From positions 645,501-709,500 of the forward strand of contig NZ_CP130831.1 in the NCBI RefSeq assembly GCF_030549525.1: DNA of 64,000 bases, written 5' to 3'. This document shows positions 8,155-16,655 of this stretch, piece by piece (the first letter of the stretch is position 1; the number at the start of each line of letters is the position of its first letter). This DNA comes from Stenotrophomonas sp. 704A1 (GTDB taxonomy: Bacteria; Pseudomonadota; Gammaproteobacteria; Xanthomonadales; Xanthomonadaceae). The notes under the pieces were generated by a model. It was given only the letters and a program-made list of their open reading frames with translations. It was not told where the DNA came from and did not search any database. A program made the translations under genes and the position numbers.

Positions 8155-9876
8155 GTGAACGCGCTCGCTGCCACCGTTACCGACGACGCCGAGGGCCGCA
8201 TCCTGGATGCGTTGCTGGCGCGCGGCCGGCTCAAGGAAGGGGATCTGGCCCGGGCGCGGCCGCTGCACGCCGAATCCGGTGGCAGCCTGCTCGGCCTGCT
8301 GGTGCGGTTGGGGCTGGTGTCCGAACGTGACCAGGCCCAGGCCAGCGCCGATGTGCTGGGGCTGCCGCTGCTGGAAGCCCGGCAGCTGCCCGAGTCGCCG
8401 CCGCAGGCGCTGGCCGAAGGCCTGCCGCTGTCGCTGCGCTTCCTCAAGCAGTTCCACGTCTGCCCGCTGGCGCTGGATGAACAGGGCGTGCAGCTGTGGC
8501 TGGCCGATGCCCACGATCCGTATCCGCAGCAGGCCGTGCAGTTGGCGCTGGGCGTACCGGTCACGCCGCTGCTGGGCATGCGCGCGGAGATCGACGATCT
8601 GGTCGAGCGCTGGTTCGGCCAGGGCCGCAGTGCGATGGGTGCGATCGTGGAGACCGCCGACGGCGAGGGCGGGGCGGTGGACGACATCGAACACCTGCGC
8701 GATCTGGCCTCCGAAGCGCCGGTGATCCGCCTGGTCAATCTGGTCATCCAGCGTGCGGTGGAACTGCGTGCTTCGGACATCCATGTCGAGCCGTTCGAGA
8801 ACCGCCTGAAGGTGCGTTACCGGGTCGACGGGGTGCTGGTGGAAGGCGAGAGCCCGCCGGCCAACCTGACCGCTGCGGTGATCAGCCGCATCAAGATCAT
8901 GGCGCGGCTCAACATCGCCGAGCGCCGCCTGCCGCAGGACGGCCGCATCATGCTGCGCGTGCAGGGCAAGGAACTGGACCTGCGCGTGAGCACCGTGCCG
9001 ACCGCGCACGGCGAGAGCGTGGTGATGCGACTGCTCGACCGCGAAACCGTGGTGTTCGATTTCCATCGGCTGGGATTCACCGATGCCTTCCTGCCGCAGT
9101 TCCGCAAGGTGCTGGAGCAGCCGCACGGCATCCTGCTGGTCACCGGCCCGACCGGTTCGGGCAAGACCACCACGCTGTACACCGCGCTCAGCCAGCTCAA
9201 CACCGCCGACGTCAAGATCATCACGGTCGAGGATCCGGTCGAGTACCAGATCGAAGGCATCAACCAGATCCAGGCCAAGCCGCAGATCGGCCTGGATTTC
9301 GCCAACGCGCTGCGCAGCATCGTGCGCCAGGACCCGGACATCATCATGATCGGCGAAATGCGCGACCTGGAAACCGCGCGCATCGCCATCCAGTCGGCAC
9401 TGACCGGCCACCTGGTGCTGTCCACGCTGCATACCAACAACGCTGCCGGCGGCATCACCCGACTGCTCGACATGGGCGTGGAAGACTACCTGCTGACCTC
9501 GACCATCAACGGCATTCTCGCCCAGCGCCTGGTGCGCCGGCTGGAGCCCACCCACGCCGAGCGCTACGAAGCGTCGCCGGAAGAGATCGAACGCTTCGAC
9601 CTGCGCCGCCTGCAACCGCAGGGCAGCATCCACCTGTATCGCCCCAGGCCCTCGGCGCTGGCGCCGACCGGCTACCTCGGGCGCACCACGATCATGGAGT
9701 TCCTGGTGATGAACGACGCGCTGCGGCGTGCGGTCATGCGCCGCGATGGCATGGGCGAGATCGAGCGCATCGCGCGCGAAGCCGGCATGCGCACCATGTA
9801 CGAGGACGGCCTGGCCAAGGCCCTGAGCGGGCAGACGACCCTCGAGGAAGTCCTGCGCGTCACCGAGGAAGGCTGA
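8155..9876 (+). CDS. xpsE: Type II secretion ATPase XpsE (GspE)
   Basis: This is the cytoplasmic hexameric ATPase that powers assembly of the type II secretion pseudopilus. It has 573 codons from GTG 8155, with AGGAGAG close upstream. The N-terminal MshEN/GspE-N domain (about 1-150, which contacts XpsL) is followed by the secretion ATPase domain. That domain has Walker A GPTGSGKTTT with Lys337, Asp boxes, Walker B DIIMIGE with Glu401, and a His box. The C-terminal insert that carries a CxxC-CxxC zinc site in many GspE proteins has no cysteine here (after about residue 460); I recall the same for Xanthomonas XpsE. It is the first gene of the xps operon. Confidence 0.97.
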   Translation: MNALAATVTDDAEGRILDALLARGRLKEGDLARARPLHAESGGSLLGLLVRLGLVSERDQAQASADVLGLPLLEARQLPESPPQALAEGLPLSLRFLKQFHVCPLALDEQGVQLWLADAHDPYPQQAVQLALGVPVTPLLGMRAEIDDLVERWFGQGRSAMGAIVETADGEGGAVDDIEHLRDLASEAPVIRLVNLVIQRAVELRASDIHVEPFENRLKVRYRVDGVLVEGESPPANLTAAVISRIKIMARLNIAERRLPQDGRIMLRVQGKELDLRVSTVPTAHGESVVMRLLDRETVVFDFHRLGFTDAFLPQFRKVLEQPHGILLVTGPTGSGKTTTLYTALSQLNTADVKIITVEDPVEYQIEGINQIQAKPQIGLDFANALRSIVRQDPDIIMIGEMRDLETARIAIQSALTGHLVLSTLHTNNAAGGITRLLDMGVEDYLLTSTINGILAQRLVRRLEPTHAERYEASPEEIERFDLRRLQPQGSIHLYRPRPSALAPTGYLGRTTIMEFLVMNDALRRAVMRRDGMGEIERIAREAGMRTMYEDGLAKALSGQTTLEEVLRVTEEG

Positions 9877-9900
9877 TGCGCGCCGGGAGACGACGCTGAG

Positions 9901-11121
9901 ATGCCGACCTACCGCTACAAGGCGCTGAATCCGCACGGCGAAGTGTTCGACGGACAGATGGAAGCGGCCAGCGAGGCCGATCTGGTCGCGCGGCTGCAGG
10001 ACCAGGGCCACCTGCCGATGGAAACGCAGCTGGCCGATGCCGGCGCGACCCGTGGCAGCAGCCTGCGCAGCCTGTTCCGCCCGCGCCCGCTGCAGGGCGC
10101 GGCGCTGCTGCAGTTCACCCAGCAGCTGGCAACCCTGCTGGGCGCTGGCCAGCCGCTGGACCGTGCGCTGTCGATCCTGCTGGGCCTGCCGGAGGACGAG
10201 CGCTCGCGGCGGGCGATCACCGACATCCGCGATGTGGTGCGCGGCGGTGCACCGCTGTCGACCGCGCTGGAACGCCAGCATGGACTGTTCTCGCGCCTGT
10301 ACGTGAACATGGTGCGCGCCGGCGAGGCCGGTGGCAGCCTGCACGAAACGCTGCAGCGCCTGGCCGATTACCTGGAGCGCAGCCTCGCGCTGCAGGGCAA
10401 GGTGATCAACGCGCTGGTCTACCCGGCGATCCTGCTGCTGGTGGTCGGCGGCGCGCTGCTGTTCCTGCTGGGCTACGTGGTGCCGCAGTTCGCGCAGATG
10501 TACGAGAGCCTGGACGTGGCGTTGCCCTGGTTCACCAACCTGGTGCTGCAGCTGGGCCTGTTCGTGCGCGACGGGTGGGTGCTGCTGCTGGTGGTGCCCG
10601 GCGTGCTGGTGCTGCTGCTGGAACGCAAGCTGCGCCAGCCCGCCTTCCGTCTGGCCGTGGATGGCTGGCTGCTGCAGCGGCGCGGCATCGGCCGCCTGCT
10701 GGGCGAGCTGGAAACCGCGCGGCTGGCGCGCACGCTGGGAACCCTGCTGCGCAATGGCGTGCCGTTGCTGGGGGCACTGGGCATCGCCCGCAACGTGCTG
10801 GGCAACCGTGCGCTGGCCGCCGATCTTGAAACGGCCGCCGACGAGGTCAAGAACGGCGCCGGCCTGTCGCTTGCGCTGTCGCGCGGCAAACGCTTTCCGC
10901 GGCTGGCGCTGCAGATGATCCAGGTCGGCGAGGAGTCAGGCGCGCTCGACGGCATGCTGCTGAAAGCCGCCGATACCTTTGAACAGGACAGTGCCCGCCG
11001 CATCGACCGCCTGCTGGCGGCGATGGTGCCGGCGATCACCCTGGTGCTGGCCTCGGTGGTCGGCGCGGTGATCGTCGCCGTGCTGGTGCCGTTGTACGAC
11101 CTCACCAACGCCATCGGCTGA
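9901..11121 (+). CDS. xpsF: Type II secretion inner membrane platform protein XpsF (GspF)
   Basis: This polytopic inner-membrane protein of 406 residues is the platform that couples the ATPase to the pseudopilus. Two T2SF domains lie at about 70-190 and 270-395. Hydrophobic segments occur near residues 170-200 (ILLLVVGGALLFLLGYVV), 220-240 and 375-400. The N-terminal MPTYRYKALNPHGEVFDG is typical of GspF. The gene starts 24 bases after xpsE. Length is normal for the family. Confidence 0.97.
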   Translation: MPTYRYKALNPHGEVFDGQMEAASEADLVARLQDQGHLPMETQLADAGATRGSSLRSLFRPRPLQGAALLQFTQQLATLLGAGQPLDRALSILLGLPEDERSRRAITDIRDVVRGGAPLSTALERQHGLFSRLYVNMVRAGEAGGSLHETLQRLADYLERSLALQGKVINALVYPAILLLVVGGALLFLLGYVVPQFAQMYESLDVALPWFTNLVLQLGLFVRDGWVLLLVVPGVLVLLLERKLRQPAFRLAVDGWLLQRRGIGRLLGELETARLARTLGTLLRNGVPLLGALGIARNVLGNRALAADLETAADEVKNGAGLSLALSRGKRFPRLALQMIQVGEESGALDGMLLKAADTFEQDSARRIDRLLAAMVPAITLVLASVVGAVIVAVLVPLYDLTNAIG

Positions 11122-11170
11122 CGATGGCTCTTTCCGCAACCCCGACCTCCCGCACCTGAAAGGACCGACC

Positions 11171-11614
11171 ATGATTGCTTCCCGTCGACCGATCCGCCTT
11201 TCCTTCACCGCCGCACGCCACCAGTCCGGCATGAGCCTGCTGGAAATCATCATCGTCATCGTGCTGATCGGTGCGGTGCTGACCCTGGTCGCCAGTCGCG
11301 TGCTGGGCGGCGCCGACCGTGGCAAGGCCAACATCGCCAAGGCGCAGGTGCAGACCGTGGCGTCCAAGGTCGACAACTACCAGATCGACACCGGCAAGCT
11401 GCCCGGTACGCTGAACGATCTGGTGACCGCGCCGGCCGGAGTGGGCGGCTGGCTCGGCCCGTATGCGAAGAGCGCCGATCTCAACGATCCGTGGGGGAAC
11501 GCGCTGGAGTACCGTGCGCCGGGCGAAGGCCAGCCGTATGAGCTGATCAGCCTGGGCAAGGATGGCAAGGCCGGCGGCAGCAGCGTCGACGCCGACATCC
11601 GCTACCAGCCCTGA
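11171..11614 (+). CDS. xpsG: Major pseudopilin XpsG (GspG)
   Basis: This is the main subunit of the periplasmic pseudopilus, 147 residues. The prepilin leader is long (20 residues) and cut after Gly20, giving a mature N-terminus MSLLEIIIVIVLIG; Glu25 is the conserved Glu+5. Residue +1 is Met rather than the usual Phe. The C-terminal half has the GspG core with LNDPWGN and Asp-rich calcium-site residues, and ends DADIRYQP. An AAAGGA-type ribosome-binding site precedes ATG 11171. The prepilin peptidase needed for processing is not in this window. Confidence 0.96.
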   Translation: MIASRRPIRLSFTAARHQSGMSLLEIIIVIVLIGAVLTLVASRVLGGADRGKANIAKAQVQTVASKVDNYQIDTGKLPGTLNDLVTAPAGVGGWLGPYAKSADLNDPWGNALEYRAPGEGQPYELISLGKDGKAGGSSVDADIRYQP

Positions 11615-11620
11615 TCCTGC

Positions 11621-12115
11621 ATGGCGCCGTTGCTGCCGCGCCGGTCGCCCCGACCGCGCCTGCACGGCAGGCGCGCGGCCGGCCTGTCGCTGCTGGAGAT
11701 GCTGCTGGTGATCGCGTTGATCGCGGCCATCGGCCTGATCACCGCAGCGGGCATGTCGCGCGGCTTTGCCGGCATGCAGCTGCGCAGCGCCGGCAAGGAC
11801 ATCGCCAACCAGCTGCGCATGGTGCGCGCGCAGGCGATCGCACGCGGCGAGCCACAACGGTTCGTGATCGAACCGGGCCAGCATCGCTGGCAGGGTGCGA
11901 ATGCGCGCAGCGGCGAACTGCCGTCGCGGCTGCAGGTGCAGTTCGAAGGCGCCGCGCAGCTGGCCGCGACGCCGGGGCAGGGCGTGATCGAATTCCATCC
12001 CGACGGCGGCTCCAGTGGCGGCCGCATCCGCCTGCAGCTGGAGGCCGCCGAATGGCGCATCGATGTCGGCTGGCTCACCGGCGAAGTGCGTTCCGGCCCG
12101 TGGCGGGCGCAATGA
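11621..12115 (+). CDS. xpsH: Minor pseudopilin XpsH (GspH)
   Basis: This 164-residue minor pseudopilin begins 6 bases after xpsG. The positively charged leader of 21 residues ends in Gly21, followed by LSLLEMLLVIALIAAIG, with conserved Glu at +5 and a hydrophobic helix. The remainder is a small beta-rich GspH domain. Its stop overlaps the start of xpsI (ATGA at 12112). GspH links the main shaft to the I-J-K tip complex in characterised systems. Confidence 0.93.
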   Translation: MAPLLPRRSPRPRLHGRRAAGLSLLEMLLVIALIAAIGLITAAGMSRGFAGMQLRSAGKDIANQLRMVRAQAIARGEPQRFVIEPGQHRWQGANARSGELPSRLQVQFEGAAQLAATPGQGVIEFHPDGGSSGGRIRLQLEAAEWRIDVGWLTGEVRSGPWRAQ

Positions 12116-12531
12116 AGCGGCAGGCGCGTGGCTTCACCCTGCTGGAGGTGATCGTGGCCTTCGCCCTGCTGGGGCTGGCCCTGACCCTGCTGCTGGGCAG
12201 CCTGTCCGGGGGCGCCCGCCAGGTCCGCGAGGCCGAACTGCGCACGCGCGCGGTGCTGCATGCGCAATCGCTGCTGGCCGCCGCCGGCGTGGAAGCGCCG
12301 TTGCAGGCCGGCAGCCAGCAGGGCGAGTGGGAACAGGGGCGCTACCAGTGGCAGCTGCAGGTGCAGCCCTGGGTCGAGCCGCGTGCCGGCACGGTGCCGG
12401 CCACGACCGCGCCGGGCGCGCCGTGGCTGGCCGAGCTGCAGCTGCAGGTGCGCTGGGGCGATGGCGCACGCGAGCAGCTGCGCTGGCGCAGCCTGCGCCT
12501 GCTGCCTGCAGAGCTGGAAGGTGCGCGGTGA
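12112..12531 (+). CDS. xpsI: Minor pseudopilin XpsI (GspI)
   Basis: ATG 12112 overlaps the xpsH stop codon. The product (139 residues) starts with a short leader ending Gly7 and a canonical FTLLEVIVAFALLGLAL helix with Glu+5. Length is usual for GspI. It forms the pseudopilus tip complex with GspJ and GspK. The frame stays open upstream to 12052, but that extension would put residues before the leader and is not used. Confidence 0.94.
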   Translation: MKRQARGFTLLEVIVAFALLGLALTLLLGSLSGGARQVREAELRTRAVLHAQSLLAAAGVEAPLQAGSQQGEWEQGRYQWQLQVQPWVEPRAGTVPATTAPGAPWLAELQLQVRWGDGAREQLRWRSLRLLPAELEGAR

Positions 12532-13160
12532 TGCGTCGCGCACGTGGCTTCACCCTGGTCGAGGTCATGCTGGCCACGGTGCTGCTGGCGGGCGGGCTGG
12601 CCCTGGCCTTTGCCAGCGTGCGTTCGGCGATGGCGGTCAGCCAGCGCGGCGAGCAGATCGCCGCGCAGAGCGAGCGCATGCGCGCGGTCCAGGCCCTGTT
12701 GCGGCGACAGCTGGCCGGTGCGTTGCGCAGCCCGCTCGAGGTGCCCGATCCCACCCGTGAACCGGTCTTCTTCCAGGGCGACGCGCACGGCCTGCAGTTC
12801 ATCGCCGACCTGCCCGGCTACCTCGGCCGCGGAGGACCTTATCTGCACGCGTTGACGGTGGAGGGTGCGCCCGGCCAGCGCCGCCTGCTGCTGGACCTGG
12901 TGCTGGTGCAGGACGGCGAGCGCATCGCGGAGAACCCGCCACGCCCGCCCGAGGTACTGGCGGCGTCGTTGAAGGACGTGCAGCTGCGCTACCGCGGCAT
13001 CGACCCCGGCAACGGGCAGATGACCGACTGGCTGCCGCGCTGGGATGACACCCGGCGGCTGCCGTTGCTGGTGGAAGTCCGCGTGGTGCCGTCCGCCGGC
13101 ACCCCATGGCCGCCGCTGGTGGTCGCACTGCGTGCCGGCGGTACCGGGGCGGCACGATGA
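12531..13160 (+). CDS. xpsJ: Minor pseudopilin XpsJ (GspJ)
   Basis: ATG 12531 overlaps the last base of the xpsI stop. The 209-residue product has leader cleavage after Gly6 and the motif FTLVEVMLATVLLAGGLAL. The C-terminal part is the beta-sheet domain of GspJ. The open frame extends far upstream (to 12015) through xpsH and xpsI, which is a coincidence of base composition. It ends in an ATGA overlap with xpsK. Confidence 0.94.
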   Translation: MRRARGFTLVEVMLATVLLAGGLALAFASVRSAMAVSQRGEQIAAQSERMRAVQALLRRQLAGALRSPLEVPDPTREPVFFQGDAHGLQFIADLPGYLGRGGPYLHALTVEGAPGQRRLLLDLVLVQDGERIAENPPRPPEVLAASLKDVQLRYRGIDPGNGQMTDWLPRWDDTRRLPLLVEVRVVPSAGTPWPPLVVALRAGGTGAAR

Positions 13161-14020
13161 ACCGCGCGCACGGGGCCGCACTGGTACTGGTGCTGTGGTT
13201 GATCGCGCTGATGACCGCGCTGGTCGGTGCGTTCGCGCTCAGCGCCCGGGTCGAACACCTGCAGCAGCGTGTGCTCGATGAAGACGCGCGCGGCCAGGAG
13301 CGCGCCCGCGCCGGGCTGGAATATGCACTGCTGCGGCTGCAGCCCGATCCGCTGCGGCCGCCGTGGCAGGCCGATGGCCGCACCTACCGCTGGCAGTTCG
13401 ACGAGGCGCGCATCGAGATCCGGGTGGTGGACGAGAACGGCAAGATCAATCTCAACCTGGCCGATGCGACCCTGCTCGCGGCGTTCCTGCAGGCACTGGG
13501 TGAGCCGCCCGAGCAGGCCCGGCAACTGGCCGGGGCGATCATCGACTGGCGCGACGAAGACAGCCTGCTGCAGCCCGCAGGTGGCGCCGAGGCGCCCGAC
13601 TACGCCGCGGCGGGCCTGCCCTACGGGCCGCGCAACAAGCGCTTTGAAACCCTGGGCGAGCTGCAGCGGGTGCTGGGCATGCGAGGGCCGCTGTATGCGG
13701 CGATGCTGCCCCATCTGACCCTGTACAGCCGCCAGGCGCGGCCGGATCCGCGTGTCGCCAGTGCGCCGGTACTGACGGCGATGGGGCTGGATGCCGAGCA
13801 GGTGCTGGCGCAGCGAAGCCAGCAGGAGCGTGACGAAGATAACGCTGCCGGTGCGCCGACCCTTGCCAGCGGCAGCGGCACCTATAGTATCGAGTCCCGT
13901 GCCGCCGACGGCAGTGGACGCCTGTCGGTTCTGCGGGCGGTGGTGCGCAACGGATCGGGCGGAGTGCCTGGCCGGACTTACACGGTGCTTCGCTGGGAGC
14001 AGGGAATGGCAGCAAGATGA
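13157..14020 (+). CDS. xpsK: Minor pseudopilin XpsK (GspK)
   Basis: This 287-residue tip pseudopilin begins in the ATGA overlap with xpsJ at 13157. The leader is MNRAHG followed by AALVLVLWLIALMTAL; as in other GspK proteins the Glu+5 is absent. The large periplasmic domain includes VDENGKINLNLAD and a helix-hairpin-helix-like segment. It caps the pseudopilus and forms the quasi-helical tip with XpsI and XpsJ. Its stop overlaps the xpsL start (14017). Confidence 0.95.
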   Translation: MNRAHGAALVLVLWLIALMTALVGAFALSARVEHLQQRVLDEDARGQERARAGLEYALLRLQPDPLRPPWQADGRTYRWQFDEARIEIRVVDENGKINLNLADATLLAAFLQALGEPPEQARQLAGAIIDWRDEDSLLQPAGGAEAPDYAAAGLPYGPRNKRFETLGELQRVLGMRGPLYAAMLPHLTLYSRQARPDPRVASAPVLTAMGLDAEQVLAQRSQQERDEDNAAGAPTLASGSGTYSIESRAADGSGRLSVLRAVVRNGSGGVPGRTYTVLRWEQGMAAR

Positions 14021-15183
14021 CGGCTTGGCAGGACAGTCTGCGGCAGGTGCAGGGCCAGGTCGGTCCCGGCGCCGGCCGTTTCCTGCGTTGGTGGCGGCAA
14101 TCGCTGCTGGCCTGGGTGCCGGTGCGTTGGCAGTGGGCGCTGGGCTGGTCGCAGACACGCCTGCTGCTGCAGCGCGACGACGGACAGCTGCAGGTCTGGC
14201 GCGAAGCGGGTGACGGGCTGGAGCCGGTGGTACGGCTGCCATGGCCGCTGGCGCCGGCCGATCTGGACCGCGTGCTGGAGCCGCGCCTGCGCAGCCTGCC
14301 GCGGGTGTGGGTCCTGCCCGCCGCCGAGGTGCTGCGGCGCAGCCTGCGCCTGCCCGCCGCGGCGGCCGACCGCCTGCACGCGGTGGTCGGCTACGAGATC
14401 GACCGGCAGACGCCGTTCGAAGCCAGCCAGGTCAGCTATGGCGTGCGCGAGCTGGGCACTGCCGGGGAAGGCCAGCTGCAGGTTGAACTGGTGGCCTGGC
14501 CGCTGCGCCAGCTCGACGAGTGGCGCCAGCAGAATCCGGACTGGGCCGATGCGCTGGCCGGGATCGATGCGATCGACGCGCAGGGCCGGCCGCTGCAGGT
14601 CAACCTGTTGCCTCCGGCGTACCGCCAGCAGCGTCCCGACCCGATGCGGCGCTGGAACCTGCTGCTGGCCGTGGCCGCCGTGGTGATGCTGGTGCTGGCC
14701 GCCGCGCAGGTACTGGACAACCGTCGCGATGCCGCCGACACCCTGCGTGAACAGGTCGAGCGCAGCGCACGCAGTGCACGTGGCGTGGCCAGCGAGCGCA
14801 CCCAGCTGCAGACCCTGCTCGATGGTGCCGCGTTCCTGGAGGCGCAGCGCAACCAGCGCGCCAGCACGATTGAAGTGTGGAATGAACTGACCCGTCGCCT
14901 GCCCGATGGCACCTATCTGGAAAAGCTGGCGATCGAGAACAACAGCCTGCAGCTGATCGGCCTCAGCAGCGAAGCATCGCAGCTGGTGCCGCTGCTGCAG
15001 GATGCGCCGCAGTGGCGCAAGGTGAACCTGACCGGCGTGCTGCAGGCCGACGGCGCCGCCAGCGGCCGCGATCGCTTCACCCTGACCGCCGAACTGCAGC
15101 CCCTGCCATTGGCCACTGCGGCATCGCCTGCTGCCTCTGCTCGCAAGGAGGCGGCCGATGCCGATGCCAAGCGCACCCCGTGA
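14017..15183 (+). CDS. xpsL: Type II secretion protein XpsL (GspL)
   Basis: This bitopic inner-membrane protein of 388 residues recruits the XpsE ATPase. An actin-like cytoplasmic domain (about 30-205) is followed by one transmembrane helix near residues 213-232 (LLLAVAAVVMLVLAAAQVL). A coiled-coil stretch and a ferredoxin-like periplasmic domain come next. It overlaps xpsM by 26 bases. Identity is supported by the gene order and topology, as GspL sequences are weakly conserved. Confidence 0.92.
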   Translation: MTAWQDSLRQVQGQVGPGAGRFLRWWRQSLLAWVPVRWQWALGWSQTRLLLQRDDGQLQVWREAGDGLEPVVRLPWPLAPADLDRVLEPRLRSLPRVWVLPAAEVLRRSLRLPAAAADRLHAVVGYEIDRQTPFEASQVSYGVRELGTAGEGQLQVELVAWPLRQLDEWRQQNPDWADALAGIDAIDAQGRPLQVNLLPPAYRQQRPDPMRRWNLLLAVAAVVMLVLAAAQVLDNRRDAADTLREQVERSARSARGVASERTQLQTLLDGAAFLEAQRNQRASTIEVWNELTRRLPDGTYLEKLAIENNSLQLIGLSSEASQLVPLLQDAPQWRKVNLTGVLQADGAASGRDRFTLTAELQPLPLATAASPAASARKEAADADAKRTP

Positions 15184-15865
15184 CCGCTGGCTGGCGCTGG
15201 CACTGCTGCTGGCGGTGCTGGGCCTGGCCTACCTGCTGCTGGTGCACCCGTGGTTCACCCAGCCGCTGCGCGCCATCGATGCCGATGTCGCCGCCCTGCG
15301 CGAGCGCGAGCAGCGCGTGCTGGCACAGCTGCAGCAGCGGCCGCAGATCGAACAGCGGCTGCGCGCGACCCGCGAGGCGCTGCAGCAGCGCCCCGGGTTC
15401 CTGCGCGAAGGCACTGCCGAAGCAGCGGCAGCGGCACTGGGGGCGCGCCTGCAGGACGCGGTGGCCATGGCCAGCCCGGGCAACCGCAGCTGCACCATCA
15501 GCAACCGCACCCCGCTGAGCGACAACCGCCGCGACGCCGCCTTCGTCCGTGTCGCCATGCAGGTGCGCCTGCGCTGCGGCGTGGCGGAACTGGCCACCGT
15601 GCTGCACAGCCTGGAAACCGGCAGCCCGCGCCTGTTCGTGGACAACCTCAACCTGATCGCGCAGCGCTTCCAGCAGTCGCCCAACGAATCCGGGCTGGGC
15701 CTGGATGTGTCCTTCGAACTGGCCGGTTACCTGTTGCCCGCGACCACCGGCGATGCGCCTGCGCCGGCAGCGGCGGCGCCACCGGCGGCCGCACCGGCCC
15801 CCGCTGCGCCAGCCGCCGAAGCCGCGCCGGATGCGCCGCAGCAGGAGGTGGCTGATGAAGCGTGA
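15158..15865 (+). CDS. xpsM: Type II secretion protein XpsM (GspM)
   Basis: This 235-residue inner-membrane protein starts at ATG 15158, inside the end of xpsL, 7 bases after AAGGAG. One N-terminal helix (LALALLLAVLGLAYLLLV, about 12-30) is followed by a coiled-coil segment rich in Arg, Glu and Gln and a periplasmic domain. An Ala/Pro-rich tail ends the protein. XpsM pairs with XpsL and XpsN in Xanthomonas. An ATG six bases downstream (15164) is an alternative start. Confidence 0.9.
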   Translation: MPMPSAPRDRWLALALLLAVLGLAYLLLVHPWFTQPLRAIDADVAALREREQRVLAQLQQRPQIEQRLRATREALQQRPGFLREGTAEAAAAALGARLQDAVAMASPGNRSCTISNRTPLSDNRRDAAFVRVAMQVRLRCGVAELATVLHSLETGSPRLFVDNLNLIAQRFQQSPNESGLGLDVSFELAGYLLPATTGDAPAPAAAAPPAAAPAPAAPAAEAAPDAPQQEVADEA

Positions 15866-16646
15866 ACCGCTCAGCCTGCGCACCGGCCTGCTGCTGGCCC
15901 TGGCGGGGTGGGCTGCGGCCACCTGGCTGGCGACCGGCTTCGGGCTGGGCGCCCGGCTGCCCGCTGCCAGCGATGCAGGCGACGCCCAGGCCGCGCTGCC
16001 GGCGTTGCCGGCGCTGGCGGCCGAACGCATGGCCGGCGCCGACAGCTACCGCGTGGTCAGCGAGCGGCCCCTGTTCGCCGAGGACCGCAAGCCGCGCCCG
16101 TATCTGCTCGGCGGCAGCGAGGCCACTGCCAGCGCCGCGCTGCGCCTGACCGGCGTGCTGTTGACCGACGATTTCAGCATGGCCACCTTCACCACCGAAC
16201 AGGGGCGGTCGCTGCGCCTGCGGCTCAATGGCGATGCGGTCGATGGCTGGCAGCTGGTCGCTCTGGAACCCCGCCAGGCCACGGTGATCGGCGCCGCCGG
16301 CAGCCAGGTGCTGGAGCTGGCCGTGTTCAATGGCCAGGGCGGTGAAGCGCCGACGGCGTTGCGCGGCGCCAACGGTGCCCCCCCCGCCACCGGCACGGTG
16401 GCTCCTTCGCCGGTGCCGCCCCCGCCGCCAGCGCCTGCGCAGCAGCTTCCCGCCGCACGCGCCACCGATGGCAATGTGGCGACTCCGCCACCTGCAGCGG
16501 CCGCGGCCAGCCCTGCGCCGCCCCCCAGCAACGGCCCCAGCGAAGCGCAGATGCAGGCCATCCGCGAACGCATCCAGGCCCGCCGTCGTCAGCTGCAACA
16601 GCAGCAACAACCGTCGCCGCCCCCGGGCGATGGCACCAACCGATAG
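15855..16646 (+). CDS. xpsN: Type II secretion protein XpsN (GspC/N-type linker)
   Basis: ATG 15855 has AGGAGG at 15843-15848 and overlaps the xpsM end. The 263-residue product has one N-terminal membrane segment (LLLALAGWAAATWLATG), a linker, a homology-region-like periplasmic domain (about residues 65-165) and a long Pro/Ala/Gln-rich tail. In Xanthomonas, XpsN replaces GspC and connects the XpsL-M platform to the XpsD secretin. No separate gspC is present in this operon, which agrees with that role. Confidence 0.88.
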   Translation: MKREPLSLRTGLLLALAGWAAATWLATGFGLGARLPAASDAGDAQAALPALPALAAERMAGADSYRVVSERPLFAEDRKPRPYLLGGSEATASAALRLTGVLLTDDFSMATFTTEQGRSLRLRLNGDAVDGWQLVALEPRQATVIGAAGSQVLELAVFNGQGGEAPTALRGANGAPPATGTVAPSPVPPPPPAPAQQLPAARATDGNVATPPPAAAAASPAPPPSNGPSEAQMQAIRERIQARRRQLQQQQQPSPPPGDGTNR

Positions 16647-16655
16647 AGTGAATGC

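Noticed and set aside
8080..10344. 754-codon minus-strand frame over xpsE and xpsF
   Set aside because: It is antisense to two conserved secretion genes and rich in Gln, Arg and His without motifs, typical of a high-GC shadow.
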